DNA of 5,677 nucleotides from an uncultured Collinsella sp. (lineage in GTDB: Bacteria > Actinomycetota > Coriobacteriia > Coriobacteriales > Coriobacteriaceae). Below the pieces are notes generated by a model that made no database searches, was not told where the DNA came from, and saw only the letters and a list, made by a program, of their open reading frames with translations. The position numbers and the translations under genes were made by a program. Shown in pieces: positions 1 to 4,950 of the stretch. The stretch covers positions 1 through 5,677 of the forward strand of contig CABQNF010000075.1 of the NCBI GenBank assembly GCA_902465465.1, written 5' to 3'. The stretch's first letter is position 1, and each line of letters opens with the position of its first letter.

Positions 1-64
1 CGGCCCTGCCGGGGCGCGAGGCGTAGGGACTACCCACACGAACTCACGAAGGCTCCGAAAAATG

Positions 65-93
65 CGGATGTTTCAGGGGTTCAAAAACAGCCG
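65..93 (+). repeat. Inverted repeat, possible stem-loop 1
   Basis: CGG-A-TGTTT (65-73) can pair with AAACA-G-CCG (85-93), giving eight base pairs around one A/G mismatch with an 11-base loop (74-84). It has no T-run after it, so it is not an intrinsic terminator. It is the first of three inverted repeats ahead of the small membrane protein gene. Confidence 0.45.
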
Positions 94-170
94 TTCACTT
101 CTCGGGAAAAGTATTAGACCTCGATAACGGGGGATGTGGTGCCGGTGCAAAACGGCGTCAAAGGTTGGTC

Positions 171-232
171 GAGCAGGCGGTTTCTCCATTGATGTCCGCA
201 CGACATGTGACACTTACCCTGCCGCCCTGCTC
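171..232 (+). repeat. Inverted repeat with internal hairpin
   Basis: GAGCAGGCGG (171-180) is complementary to CCGCCCTGCTC (222-232) except for one extra C, giving ten pairs with a single bulge. Inside the loop a second hairpin is possible: ATGTC (192-196) with GACAT (202-206) around a five-base loop. A short GCCG/CGGC stem (141-144 with 153-156) lies just upstream. The nested arrangement fits a folded 5' leader for the gene at 284, or a mobile intergenic repeat. The ribosome site begins 35 bases after the right arm. Pairing is seen directly; function is inferred. Confidence 0.5.
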
Positions 233-267
233 TGCCGCGGTGGCATATACCCGAACAGCGACCCTCT

Positions 268-273
268 AAGGAG
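268..273 (+). promoter_or_regulatory. Ribosome binding site fixing the start at 284
   Basis: AAGGAG lies ten bases before the ATG at 284. It is the only good ribosome site in this open frame and argues against the longer reading from the ATG at 134. Confidence 0.8.
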
Positions 274-283
274 TTCGATACCA

Positions 284-523
284 ATGAGCGACAACACCAA
301 GCATCTCGCAAAGAAGTGCGTCAAGGACGCGGGGCCGTGCCTCGCGCTGTGCCTTGCCGGCGCAGCGGTCGCGCTGCTGGCTGTTCTGGGGCCGTTTGAT
401 GTGCTCCGAAGTGCCAGTTCTCTGCGCGTTTGCATGGCTCTTGCCGGCACCATGATGACCGGCGGCGTGCTCGATCTGATCTTTTGGGTGTTTGACCCGT
501 TTGGATGGAAGAGCGAGGGGTAG
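284..523 (+). CDS. Small two-helix membrane protein, function unknown
   Basis: This encodes 79 residues and I do not recognise the family. The N-terminus is polar and basic (lysines within residues 6-14). Two hydrophobic stretches follow, at about residues 18-38 (Cys/Ala/Leu-rich) and 49-70 (containing MALAGTMM and ending in aromatic LIFWVF). The tail is short (DPFGWKSEG). The connecting loop contains DVLRSASSLR. The pattern fits a helical hairpin in the cytoplasmic membrane, probably with both ends inside. The start is set by AAGGAG ten bases upstream. An in-frame ATG at 134 would add 50 residues of non-protein-like sequence and is rejected. The metallophosphoesterase starts 85 bp downstream on the same strand with no terminator between them, so co-transcription is possible. 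Low similarity to known families and modest length leave some chance that it is not expressed. Confidence 0.7.
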   Translation: MSDNTKHLAKKCVKDAGPCLALCLAGAAVALLAVLGPFDVLRSASSLRVCMALAGTMMTGGVLDLIFWVFDPFGWKSEG

Positions 524-608
524 GTCCCAAAGGATGGAAGGGCTGGAACGGTTGACTTAGTGATCGTGCAGAATGTGGGCTAGCGACTTACAGGGAAGTG
601 GTGATCCG

Positions 609-1334
609 ATGACGGTCTATGTGACGGGCGATATTCACGGCGGCCTCGACATGCAAAAGCTGCGCGACTGGGATCTTGGGGATGGTCTGACAAGTGACGA
701 CTATCTCATCATCGCGGGCGACTTTGGCTTTCCGTGGGATTTCTCTGCCGAGGAATGTGCCGACATCGCCTGGCTGGAGTCGCGCCCCTATACCGTGCTG
801 TTTGTCGACGGCAACCACGAGCGTTTCGATCACTGGTCGGAGCGCCCCATGGAGTTGTGGCACGGCGGGCTGACGCAGCGCCTGTCGGATACCTCTCCCA
901 TACGGCGCCTGACGCGTGGCGAGACTTTCGAGCTCGATGACTCAATGATCTTTACCATGGGCGGCGCCACGAGCGTGGACAAGGAATATCGCATTCCGTA
1001 TTCCAGCTGGTGGCCGCAAGAGCTTCCGGACGAGCGCAACTTTGAGGAGGCGCGGGCAAAGCTCGACAGCGTGGGCTGGAAGGTCGACTACGTGATCACC
1101 CACACCTGCTCCACGCGCATGCTTTCGCCCACGCTTTATCCGGCACCCGGCTGGAATTACCCCGCCGTTGATCGGCTTACGGCATTTTTCGATGAGCTGG
1201 AAGACCGCTTGGATTACAAGCGCTGGTACTACGGGCATTTTCATCGGGATGCCAACCCTGCCGAGCGCCATACCGTGCTCTACGACTGCATCGTTCGCCT
1301 GGGCGACGAACTCCAGCCCTGGGATGTCGCGTAG
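609..1334 (+). CDS. Calcineurin-like metallophosphoesterase
   Basis: This 241-residue protein carries the full set of dinuclear metal-binding motifs of the calcineurin-like phosphoesterase superfamily in order: GDIHG with D8 and H10, AGDFG with D38, DGNHE with N69 and H70, a histidine in ITHTC (H165), and GHFH with H210 and H212. These normally coordinate two divalent metals and hydrolyse a phosphomono- or diester. The substrate cannot be told from sequence. The protein has no signal peptide or membrane helix, so it should be cytoplasmic. The chosen ATG puts the first metal motif at residue 7, usual for the family. AGGGA at 592-596 is a weak ribosome site 12 bases upstream. An in-frame ATG at 573 would add 12 unremarkable residues and has no better site. 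It may be co-transcribed with the small membrane protein gene upstream. Its stop lies 15 bp from the stop of the convergent gluQ gene. Confidence 0.92.
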   Translation: MTVYVTGDIHGGLDMQKLRDWDLGDGLTSDDYLIIAGDFGFPWDFSAEECADIAWLESRPYTVLFVDGNHERFDHWSERPMELWHGGLTQRLSDTSPIRRLTRGETFELDDSMIFTMGGATSVDKEYRIPYSSWWPQELPDERNFEEARAKLDSVGWKVDYVITHTCSTRMLSPTLYPAPGWNYPAVDRLTAFFDELEDRLDYKRWYYGHFHRDANPAERHTVLYDCIVRLGDELQPWDVA

Positions 1335-1349
1335 GGGCGGGGTGGCTGG

Positions 1350-2360
1350 CTACTCGACCGTTACAGTGATGTTTTCCCGATGCGTACGGATAACATCCCA
1401 GCTAAAGTGCTCAACCAGCTGCTCGGCAGAGCGCGGTGTGGCGTCCGGCGCGATGCCTGTTTGCCCGGTGAGCCAGCCCAGCAGTGCCTCGGGCGCGCCA
1501 AAGCGGGCGCGGAGCTCGCCCAGGTCCAGGTCGCGGTCGCGCTTGGAAAGGCGGCGGCCGTCCGGCGACATGAGCAGCGGAATGTGCGCGTAGTGCGGTG
1601 TGGGAAGTCCCAGCAGATGCTGCAGGTAGATTTGGCGGGGCGTGGAGCCCAGCAGATCGCATCCGCGCACGACCTCGGTGACGTCCATGGCAGCGTCGTC
1701 GACCACCACGGCTAGCTGGTAGGCAAAAACGCCGTCGCTGCGGCGCACCAAAAAGTCACCGCACTCGGTGGCGAGTGCTTCGCATTGGGCTCCGTACGTG
1801 CGGTCCACGAATTCGATCACGTCGCTGGCGAGGTCGTCGACGGTGGGCACGCGCAGGCGCGTGGCCGGAGCACGCAGGGCACTGCGGCGGGTGATTTCTT
1901 CAGCAGAAAGACCTCTGCAGGCGCCGCGGTAGATGGGCGTGCCGTCGCTGGCGTGCGGCGCGCTCGCGGCGTGGAGTTCGGCACGCGTGCAAAAACAGGG
2001 ATAGGTGAGGCGGGCGTCTTGCAGCTGGCGCAGGGCGTCCTCGTACAGATCCAGGCGATCGTGCTGGTAGTAGGGGCCTTCGTCCCACTCGAGCCCCAGC
2101 CAGGTCAGATCGTCAATCAGTTGAGCGGCAAGTTCCGGGCGCTTGCAGCGATCGTCCAGGTCCTCGATGCGCAGCACGATGCTGCCGCCCTGGCTGCGGG
2201 CCGAAAGCCACGAGCACAGGCAGCTGAACACGTTGCCCAGGTGCATGCGGCCCGAGGGCGACGGGGCGAAACGGCCCACGACGGGCGCGGGGGCGGAGGC
2301 GGGTGGCGTCGCTGGCGCGTCCGCGGCGGGCGTTGCTATGTTGCGTGTTTTGATATCCAT
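1350..2360 (-). CDS. gluQ: Glutamyl-Q tRNA(Asp) synthetase
   Basis: GluQRS (YadB in E. coli) is a truncated glutamyl-tRNA synthetase paralogue. It activates glutamate and attaches it to the queuosine base at position 34 of tRNA-Asp, not to the 3' end. The 336-residue product has the class I catalytic core: GRFAPSPSGRMHLGN (29-43, with the HIGH-type HLGN), RIEDLDD (64-70), the zinc ligands of this family as C122-x-C124 with Y144-x3-C148, the FAYQLAVVVDD...VRG segment (212-233), and the KMSKS-type LSKRD (271-275). It lacks the C-terminal anticodon-binding domain of true GluRS, which separates it from gltX. Residues 1-26 form an unusual Ala/Pro-rich extension ahead of the conserved start. No ribosome site precedes the ATG, but a -10 box sits seven bases upstream, suggesting a leaderless message. 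An upstream ATG at 2474 preceded by AAGG would add 38 residues unlike the family. The gene converges on the metallophosphoesterase with no terminator visible between them. Confidence 0.93.
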   Translation of the reverse strand: MDIKTRNIATPAADAPATPPASAPAPVVGRFAPSPSGRMHLGNVFSCLCSWLSARSQGGSIVLRIEDLDDRCKRPELAAQLIDDLTWLGLEWDEGPYYQHDRLDLYEDALRQLQDARLTYPCFCTRAELHAASAPHASDGTPIYRGACRGLSAEEITRRSALRAPATRLRVPTVDDLASDVIEFVDRTYGAQCEALATECGDFLVRRSDGVFAYQLAVVVDDAAMDVTEVVRGCDLLGSTPRQIYLQHLLGLPTPHYAHIPLLMSPDGRRLSKRDRDLDLGELRARFGAPEALLGWLTGQTGIAPDATPRSAEQLVEHFSWDVIRTHRENITVTVE

Positions 2361-2367
2361 GCGGACG

Positions 2368-2373
2368 AGTATA
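2368..2373 (-). promoter_or_regulatory. Probable -10 box of a leaderless gluQ promoter
   Basis: Read on the minus strand, TATACT lies seven bases before the gluQ ATG, so initiation at the usual distance would start the RNA at or next to the A of the ATG. The bases between are not purine-rich and offer no ribosome site. No good -35 is seen at 17 bp (CGCCTC), which is common for actinobacterial promoters. The assignment rests on spacing and one hexamer, so it is tentative. Confidence 0.5.
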
Positions 2374-2496
2374 GCGCGGGACGCGATGGGGAGGCGTCGC
2401 TGTGGTCCGTAAGTTGTCGGGGCCCCGCATTGCGTGTGACGGGCTGCAGACTCGGTGCTTTGATTCCCGTCCATCAACTTGGCACCTTAGACGACA

Positions 2497-2532
2497 GAAA
2501 CCCCGGCAGCTCTTCGCAACTGCCGGGGTTTC
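2497..2532. terminator. Perfect 13-bp GC-rich hairpin, terminator-like
   Basis: GAAACCCCGGCAG (2497-2509) is perfectly complementary to CTGCCGGGGTTTC (2520-2532) around a ten-base loop. Stem strength is that of an intrinsic terminator, but the T-run is short on both strands (TTTCCG on +, TTTCTGTC on -). It lies between divergent genes, so no annotated gene needs it. It could insulate gluQ from readthrough, end an unannotated small RNA, or form part of a long gluQ leader if transcription starts further upstream than 2360. Confidence 0.5.
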
Positions 2533-2540
2533 CGCGGAAA
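2529..2540. repeat. Perfect 12-bp palindrome overlapping the hairpin
   Basis: TTTCCGCGGAAA is a perfect palindrome whose first four bases are also the end of the right arm of the 2497-2532 hairpin. The two folds are mutually exclusive in RNA. As DNA it could be a symmetric protein-binding site. No function is assigned. Confidence 0.45.
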
Positions 2541-2557
2541 AGGGGGACATGATCCTC

Positions 2558-2608
2558 GAGCGAACGGCAAAGGGGCAAACCGTTTTCGCTCAACTGCTTT
2601 ATGCCCCT
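2558..2608 (+). ncRNA. Possible H-type pseudoknot RNA element
   Basis: GAGCG (2558-2562) pairs with CGCTC (2587-2591) and AACGG (2563-2567) with CCGTT (2580-2584), leaving a two-T bulge, for a ten-pair stem with a 12-base loop. The loop contains AGGGGCA (2571-2577), whose exact complement TGCCCCT follows at 2602-2608, so the loop can pair downstream to make a pseudoknot. The same complementarity exists on the minus strand. It is more than 250 bases before the DUF2207 start and matches no riboswitch class I can name. Chance complementarity is possible. Confidence 0.3.
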
Positions 2609-2706
2609 CGGCTGGCGGCTCAATCAGCGCGTGCCGCGCCCACACAAAGCCGCTACACCTGTGACGGAGCTATGAAGTGGTATCTATTGCTGGCGCAGGC
2701 CATGCC

Positions 2707-2756
2707 AAGGAGTGTCCCAGATTGCCGGCAGATAAGGAACGTCCCCAGGTGCCGGT
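2707..2756 (+). repeat. Two degenerate 23-base direct repeats
   Basis: The unit at 2707-2729 begins AAGGAGTGTCCC and ends GCCGGC; the unit at 2734-2756 begins AAGGAACGTCCCC and ends GCCGGT. They match at 16 of 23 positions with a 27-base period. The core of the second unit, AGGAACGTCCCCAG, recurs with one change on the opposite strand at 4912-4925, in another intergenic gap. This suggests a dispersed intergenic repeat family. Confidence 0.5.
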
Positions 2757-2825
2757 CGCGGGCGTGACTTTCGTCCCGTTTGATACTCCGCTGGCCTAGA
2801 TGTTCGTCATGTGCGCCCGTAAACG

Positions 2826-2834
2826 TGGGACAAT
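2826..2834 (+). promoter_or_regulatory. Weak candidate extended -10 for the DUF2207 gene
   Basis: TGG followed by GACAAT resembles an extended -10 element and ends 34 bases before the ATG at 2869. No recognisable -35 hexamer is found at 16-18 bp. The evidence is weak. Confidence 0.25.
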
Positions 2835-2855
2835 GGCGTTACTGGTATCACAGAC

Positions 2856-2861
2856 AAAGGA
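2856..2861 (+). promoter_or_regulatory. Ribosome binding site fixing the start at 2869
   Basis: AAAGGA sits seven bases before the ATG at 2869. It favours this start over in-frame ATGs at 2800, 2809 and 2833, which would push extra residues in front of the signal peptide. Confidence 0.8.
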
Positions 2862-2868
2862 CGTGCCC

Positions 2869-4812
2869 ATGAACGACCCCGTTGCCAATGCCTGCCGGCA
2901 GCGCCGCTTGTTTGCGCGATTCGTTTCTGCCTGCGCGCTCGTTGCGCTTGCGTTGTTGCTGCTGCCTGTCGCCGCGCACGCTGACGGCTACTCCATGATC
3001 CAAACCTATATCGGCGCCACGGTTGAGGCCGATGGATCGCTGACCGTTGTCGAGGGACGCCAGTTTGATTTCGACGACGACATCAACGGCGTGTTTTGGG
3101 AGATCAATACGGGCACCAACCAGCAGGGCGGCACGGCGGGCGTCGACGTGCTGAGTGTCGAGGAAGAGGACACCGCGTTTAACAAAGTCGATAGCGCGAA
3201 CAAGGGCGATTCTGGCGTCTACACGGTCGAGCAGACCAGTGACGGCGTAAGGATTAAGGTGTTCAGCCCCCACGAGAGCGGCGACAGCGCGATCTATTTT
3301 GTGAGCTACACCATGACCGGTGCGGTTATGAACTGGGCCGATACCGCCGAGCTCTACTGGAAGTTCGTGGGCGACGGCTGGTCTGCGGATTCCGACGATG
3401 TCGAGATGGAAGTGCGCTTCGCAAATGCCGCTGCCGGGACGGCGGCCGTCAAGGGCGATAATTTCCGCGCATGGGGCCACGGCCCGCTGACGGGCGATGT
3501 ATCGCTCGATGCGGACGAACCCATGGTCACCTATACCATTCCCTGTGTGCATCAGGGCGAATTCGCCGAGGCACGCATCGCCTTCCCTAGCGACTGGGTG
3601 CCGCAGCTTACCGCCTCGGGCGAAGAGCGCATGTCAACGATCATGAGCGAAGAGAAGGAATGGGCTGACGAGGCTAACGCCCGCCGCGCTCACGCTCGCA
3701 TGATTGCCAATGCACTTGCCGTGCTAAGTGTTGTCGCGGCGTTGGCCTTTACCGGCACAATCGTTGTGCTTAAGCTGCGCCGCCGTAAGCCCAAGCCGCT
3801 TTTCCAGGACGAATATTTCCGCGATGTGCCTTCGGCCGACCATCCCGCCGTGCTTTCGGCTCTCATGAGCTGGAACGAGGTGCCCGATCAGGCATATATC
3901 GCCACGCTTATGAAGCTCACCGACGACCGTGTGATCAAGCTGGAGCAGGCGACCGTGACCAAGGCCAAGAAGGGCCTGTTGGGGCGTGAAAAAGAAGAGC
4001 AGACGTATCGCGTGACGGTGAGTGATGCGGGCTGGAAGTCGGCCAAGGGCATTGACCGCATGGTGCTCAAGGTCTTCTTTGCCGGTGCTAAGCCCGACGA
4101 GAACGGTGATCGCTCGCGCACGTTTGACGAGCTGCAGCACTACGTCAAGCAGCACGCTACGCCCGTGGGCGACAAGCTCGAGGACTATCAGAACACCGTT
4201 AAGGGCAAGTTGGCCGATAGCGAGTACGTTGCCTCGGACGGCATTGTCGCAATGGTGTTTTGCCTGGTTCTTGGTATTCTGATCGCCTTTATTCCCGTGG
4301 GATCCATCTTCTTTACCGATGGCGCACAGGCGAACATTACCGCCGCGGTTATCTCGGTGCCGATTGTGCTGGTGGGTATCGGCGTGGGCCTTACGTTCCG
4401 CCGCTTTACGCCGGAGGGCGCCGAGGTGGCGGCTCGCTGCAAGGCACTTAAGCATTGGCTCGAGGACTTCACTCGTCTAAAGGAAGCCGTCCCCGGCGAT
4501 CTGGTGCTGTGGAACAAGCTGCTGGTGATGGGCGTGGCGCTGGGTGTTTCCAAGGAAGTGCTGCGTCAGCTTGCCGAGGCCGTGCCGCCCGAGGTGCGCG
4601 AGGCCGACGGCTTCTATGACAATTATCCCTGCTACTGGTGGTACTACCATCATTACGGTATCGAGTCTCCGCTCGATTCGTTCGACGACGTGTATCACGA
4701 GAGCATCCGTGAGCTGGCGTCGAGCTCCGACAGCTCGGGCGGCGGCGGAGGCGGCGGCTTCTCTGGCGGCGGAGGCGGCGGCGTCGGCGGAGGCGGCGGC
4801 GGAACGTTCTAG
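2869..4812 (+). CDS. DUF2207 family membrane protein with Gly-rich tail
   Basis: This 647-residue protein has the architecture of DUF2207 membrane proteins, whose biochemical role is unknown. A signal peptide (basic QRRLFAR, hydrophobic core about 18-34, likely cleavage at AHA-DG after residue 38) precedes an extracytoplasmic beta-rich domain of about 41-245. That domain starts with the family-typical IGATVEADGSLTVVEG and NGVFWEI patterns. A membrane helix (about 278-302) followed by RRRKPK puts the next part in the cytoplasm, including YFRDVPSADHPAVLSALMSW (317-336) and a winged-helix-like stretch, TLMKLTDDRVIKLE. Two more helices (about 459-482 and 490-510) precede TPEGAEVAARCKALKHWLED (514-533) and LLVMGVALGVSKEVL. 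The end is an aromatic cluster (583-596) and a nearly pure glycine tail (624-645), common in this family. The start is set by AAAGGA seven bases upstream. The gene appears monocistronic, with a strong terminator 15 bp after the stop. Confidence 0.92.
   Translation: MNDPVANACRQRRLFARFVSACALVALALLLLPVAAHADGYSMIQTYIGATVEADGSLTVVEGRQFDFDDDINGVFWEINTGTNQQGGTAGVDVLSVEEEDTAFNKVDSANKGDSGVYTVEQTSDGVRIKVFSPHESGDSAIYFVSYTMTGAVMNWADTAELYWKFVGDGWSADSDDVEMEVRFANAAAGTAAVKGDNFRAWGHGPLTGDVSLDADEPMVTYTIPCVHQGEFAEARIAFPSDWVPQLTASGEERMSTIMSEEKEWADEANARRAHARMIANALAVLSVVAALAFTGTIVVLKLRRRKPKPLFQDEYFRDVPSADHPAVLSALMSWNEVPDQAYIATLMKLTDDRVIKLEQATVTKAKKGLLGREKEEQTYRVTVSDAGWKSAKGIDRMVLKVFFAGAKPDENGDRSRTFDELQHYVKQHATPVGDKLEDYQNTVKGKLADSEYVASDGIVAMVFCLVLGILIAFIPVGSIFFTDGAQANITAAVISVPIVLVGIGVGLTFRRFTPEGAEVAARCKALKHWLEDFTRLKEAVPGDLVLWNKLLVMGVALGVSKEVLRQLAEAVPPEVREADGFYDNYPCYWWYYHHYGIESPLDSFDDVYHESIRELASSSDSSGGGGGGGFSGGGGGGVGGGGGGTF
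4738..4803 (+). repeat. GGC/GGA glycine-codon repeat tract
   Basis: This low-complexity tract within the DUF2207 gene is built from GGC and GGA codons, with the unit GGCGGCGGAGGCGGCGGC appearing twice, interrupted only by codons for Phe-Ser and Val. It encodes the glycine-rich C-terminus. It keeps antisense frames open, which explains several spurious long frames on the minus strand. Confidence 0.9.
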
Positions 4813-4826
4813 CGCGCTCTGATTTT

Positions 4827-4873
4827 TGGGATGGATCTTCTCCGGCGACTGCCGACGGATCCATCCCATTTTT
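4827..4873 (+). terminator. Intrinsic terminator of the DUF2207 gene
   Basis: TGGGATGGATC (4827-4837) pairs perfectly with GATCCATCCCA (4858-4868). A small inner stem, CGGC (4843-4846) with GCCG (4851-4854), closes a four-base loop. Five Ts follow directly at 4869-4873. On the minus strand the stem is followed by As, so it works only for + strand transcription and does not end the acetyltransferase message. Confidence 0.9.
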
Positions 4874-4902
4874 ATGCGCTACCTACGAAGACTGTCCCCA
4901 AC

Positions 4903-4935
4903 GACTAGTCACTGGGAACGTTCCTAAATGACTAG
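4903..4935. repeat. Nested palindrome in the intergenic gap
   Basis: A central perfect ten-base palindrome GGAACGTTCC (4915-4924) is flanked by CTAGTCA (4905-4911) and its complement TGACTAG (4929-4935), off symmetry by one base. The left arm is also part of the palindrome GACTAGTC (4903-4910). There is no T-run on either side. The minus-strand core AGGAACGTTCCCAG matches the direct-repeat core at 2735-2748 except at one base. It may be a dispersed repeat, a protein-binding site, or a structure at the 3' end of the acetyltransferase mRNA. Confidence 0.55.
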
Positions 4936-4950
4936 GTATGGCTGCCGGGT

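Larger units (their letters stand above)
1..283. other. Upstream intergenic region with no convincing gene
   Basis: No gene with a start and ribosome site is visible here. On the + strand, the first frame is open from the window edge to a TAG at 115-117 (about 38 codons), so the 3' end of an upstream gene cannot be excluded. Its translation is basic and matches no family I recognise. An open frame running from 134 into the next gene lacks a ribosome site, and its first 50 residues do not look like a protein. The stretch carries three consecutive inverted repeats (65-93, 141-156, 171-232), so it may be an untranslated leader or a dispersed intergenic repeat. I find no good -35/-10 pair. Confidence 0.5.
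2361..2868. other. Divergent spacer between gluQ and the DUF2207 gene
   Basis: This 508-bp gap between two divergently transcribed genes holds no convincing gene. It contains a -10 box for gluQ (2368-2373), a GC palindrome CGGGGCCCCG (2418-2427), and a six-pair GACGGG/CCCGTC inverted repeat (2438-2443 with 2466-2471). It also has the strong hairpin at 2497-2532, an overlapping palindrome (2529-2540), a pseudoknot-like fold (2558-2608), a pair of degenerate direct repeats (2707-2756), and a possible promoter and ribosome site for the DUF2207 gene. I looked for a tRNA, tmRNA or signal-recognition RNA signature and saw none. Confidence 0.6.

Noticed and set aside
134..283. N-terminal extension of the small membrane protein from the ATG at 134
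   Set aside because: No ribosome site, non-protein-like composition, and overlap with inverted repeats; AAGGAG at 268 supports the start at 284.
552..580. TTGACT (552-557) as a -35 box for the metallophosphoesterase
   Set aside because: No acceptable -10 hexamer at 16-18 bp; GTGGGC lies at the expected place.
2430..2500. Possible tRNA-like sequence around GATTCCCGTC
   Set aside because: No acceptor stem, no proper T-loop consensus, and no cloverleaf can be drawn.
1785..2552. Long + strand frame of about 255 codons antisense to gluQ
   Set aside because: It is a shadow kept open by GC-rich third positions. The minus-strand gene has all the GluQRS motifs, and the + frame has no recognisable domain.
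2549..2767. Possible 72-residue + strand gene after the hairpin (ATG preceded by AAGGGGG)
   Set aside because: The purine run is only two bases from the ATG. The translation resembles no family, and the frame runs through the pseudoknot-like fold and the degenerate repeats.
2665..2799. Short open frame just upstream of, and in frame with, the DUF2207 gene
   Set aside because: It is about 44 codons, has no ribosome site, and is closed by a TAG at 2797-2799; not enough to call a decayed gene.
2848..3552. Long minus-strand frame inside the DUF2207 gene (234 codons)
   Set aside because: Antisense shadow of a gene with signal peptide, membrane helices and family motifs on the + strand.
3724..4455. 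Long minus-strand frame inside the DUF2207 gene (243 codons)
   Set aside because: Antisense shadow; its His/Arg-rich composition is what complementing membrane-protein codons produces.
4738..4803. Glycine-codon repeat as a phase-variable tract
   Set aside because: Units are multiples of three with mixed GGC/GGA codons, so length change would not shift the frame; the tail is a common family trait.
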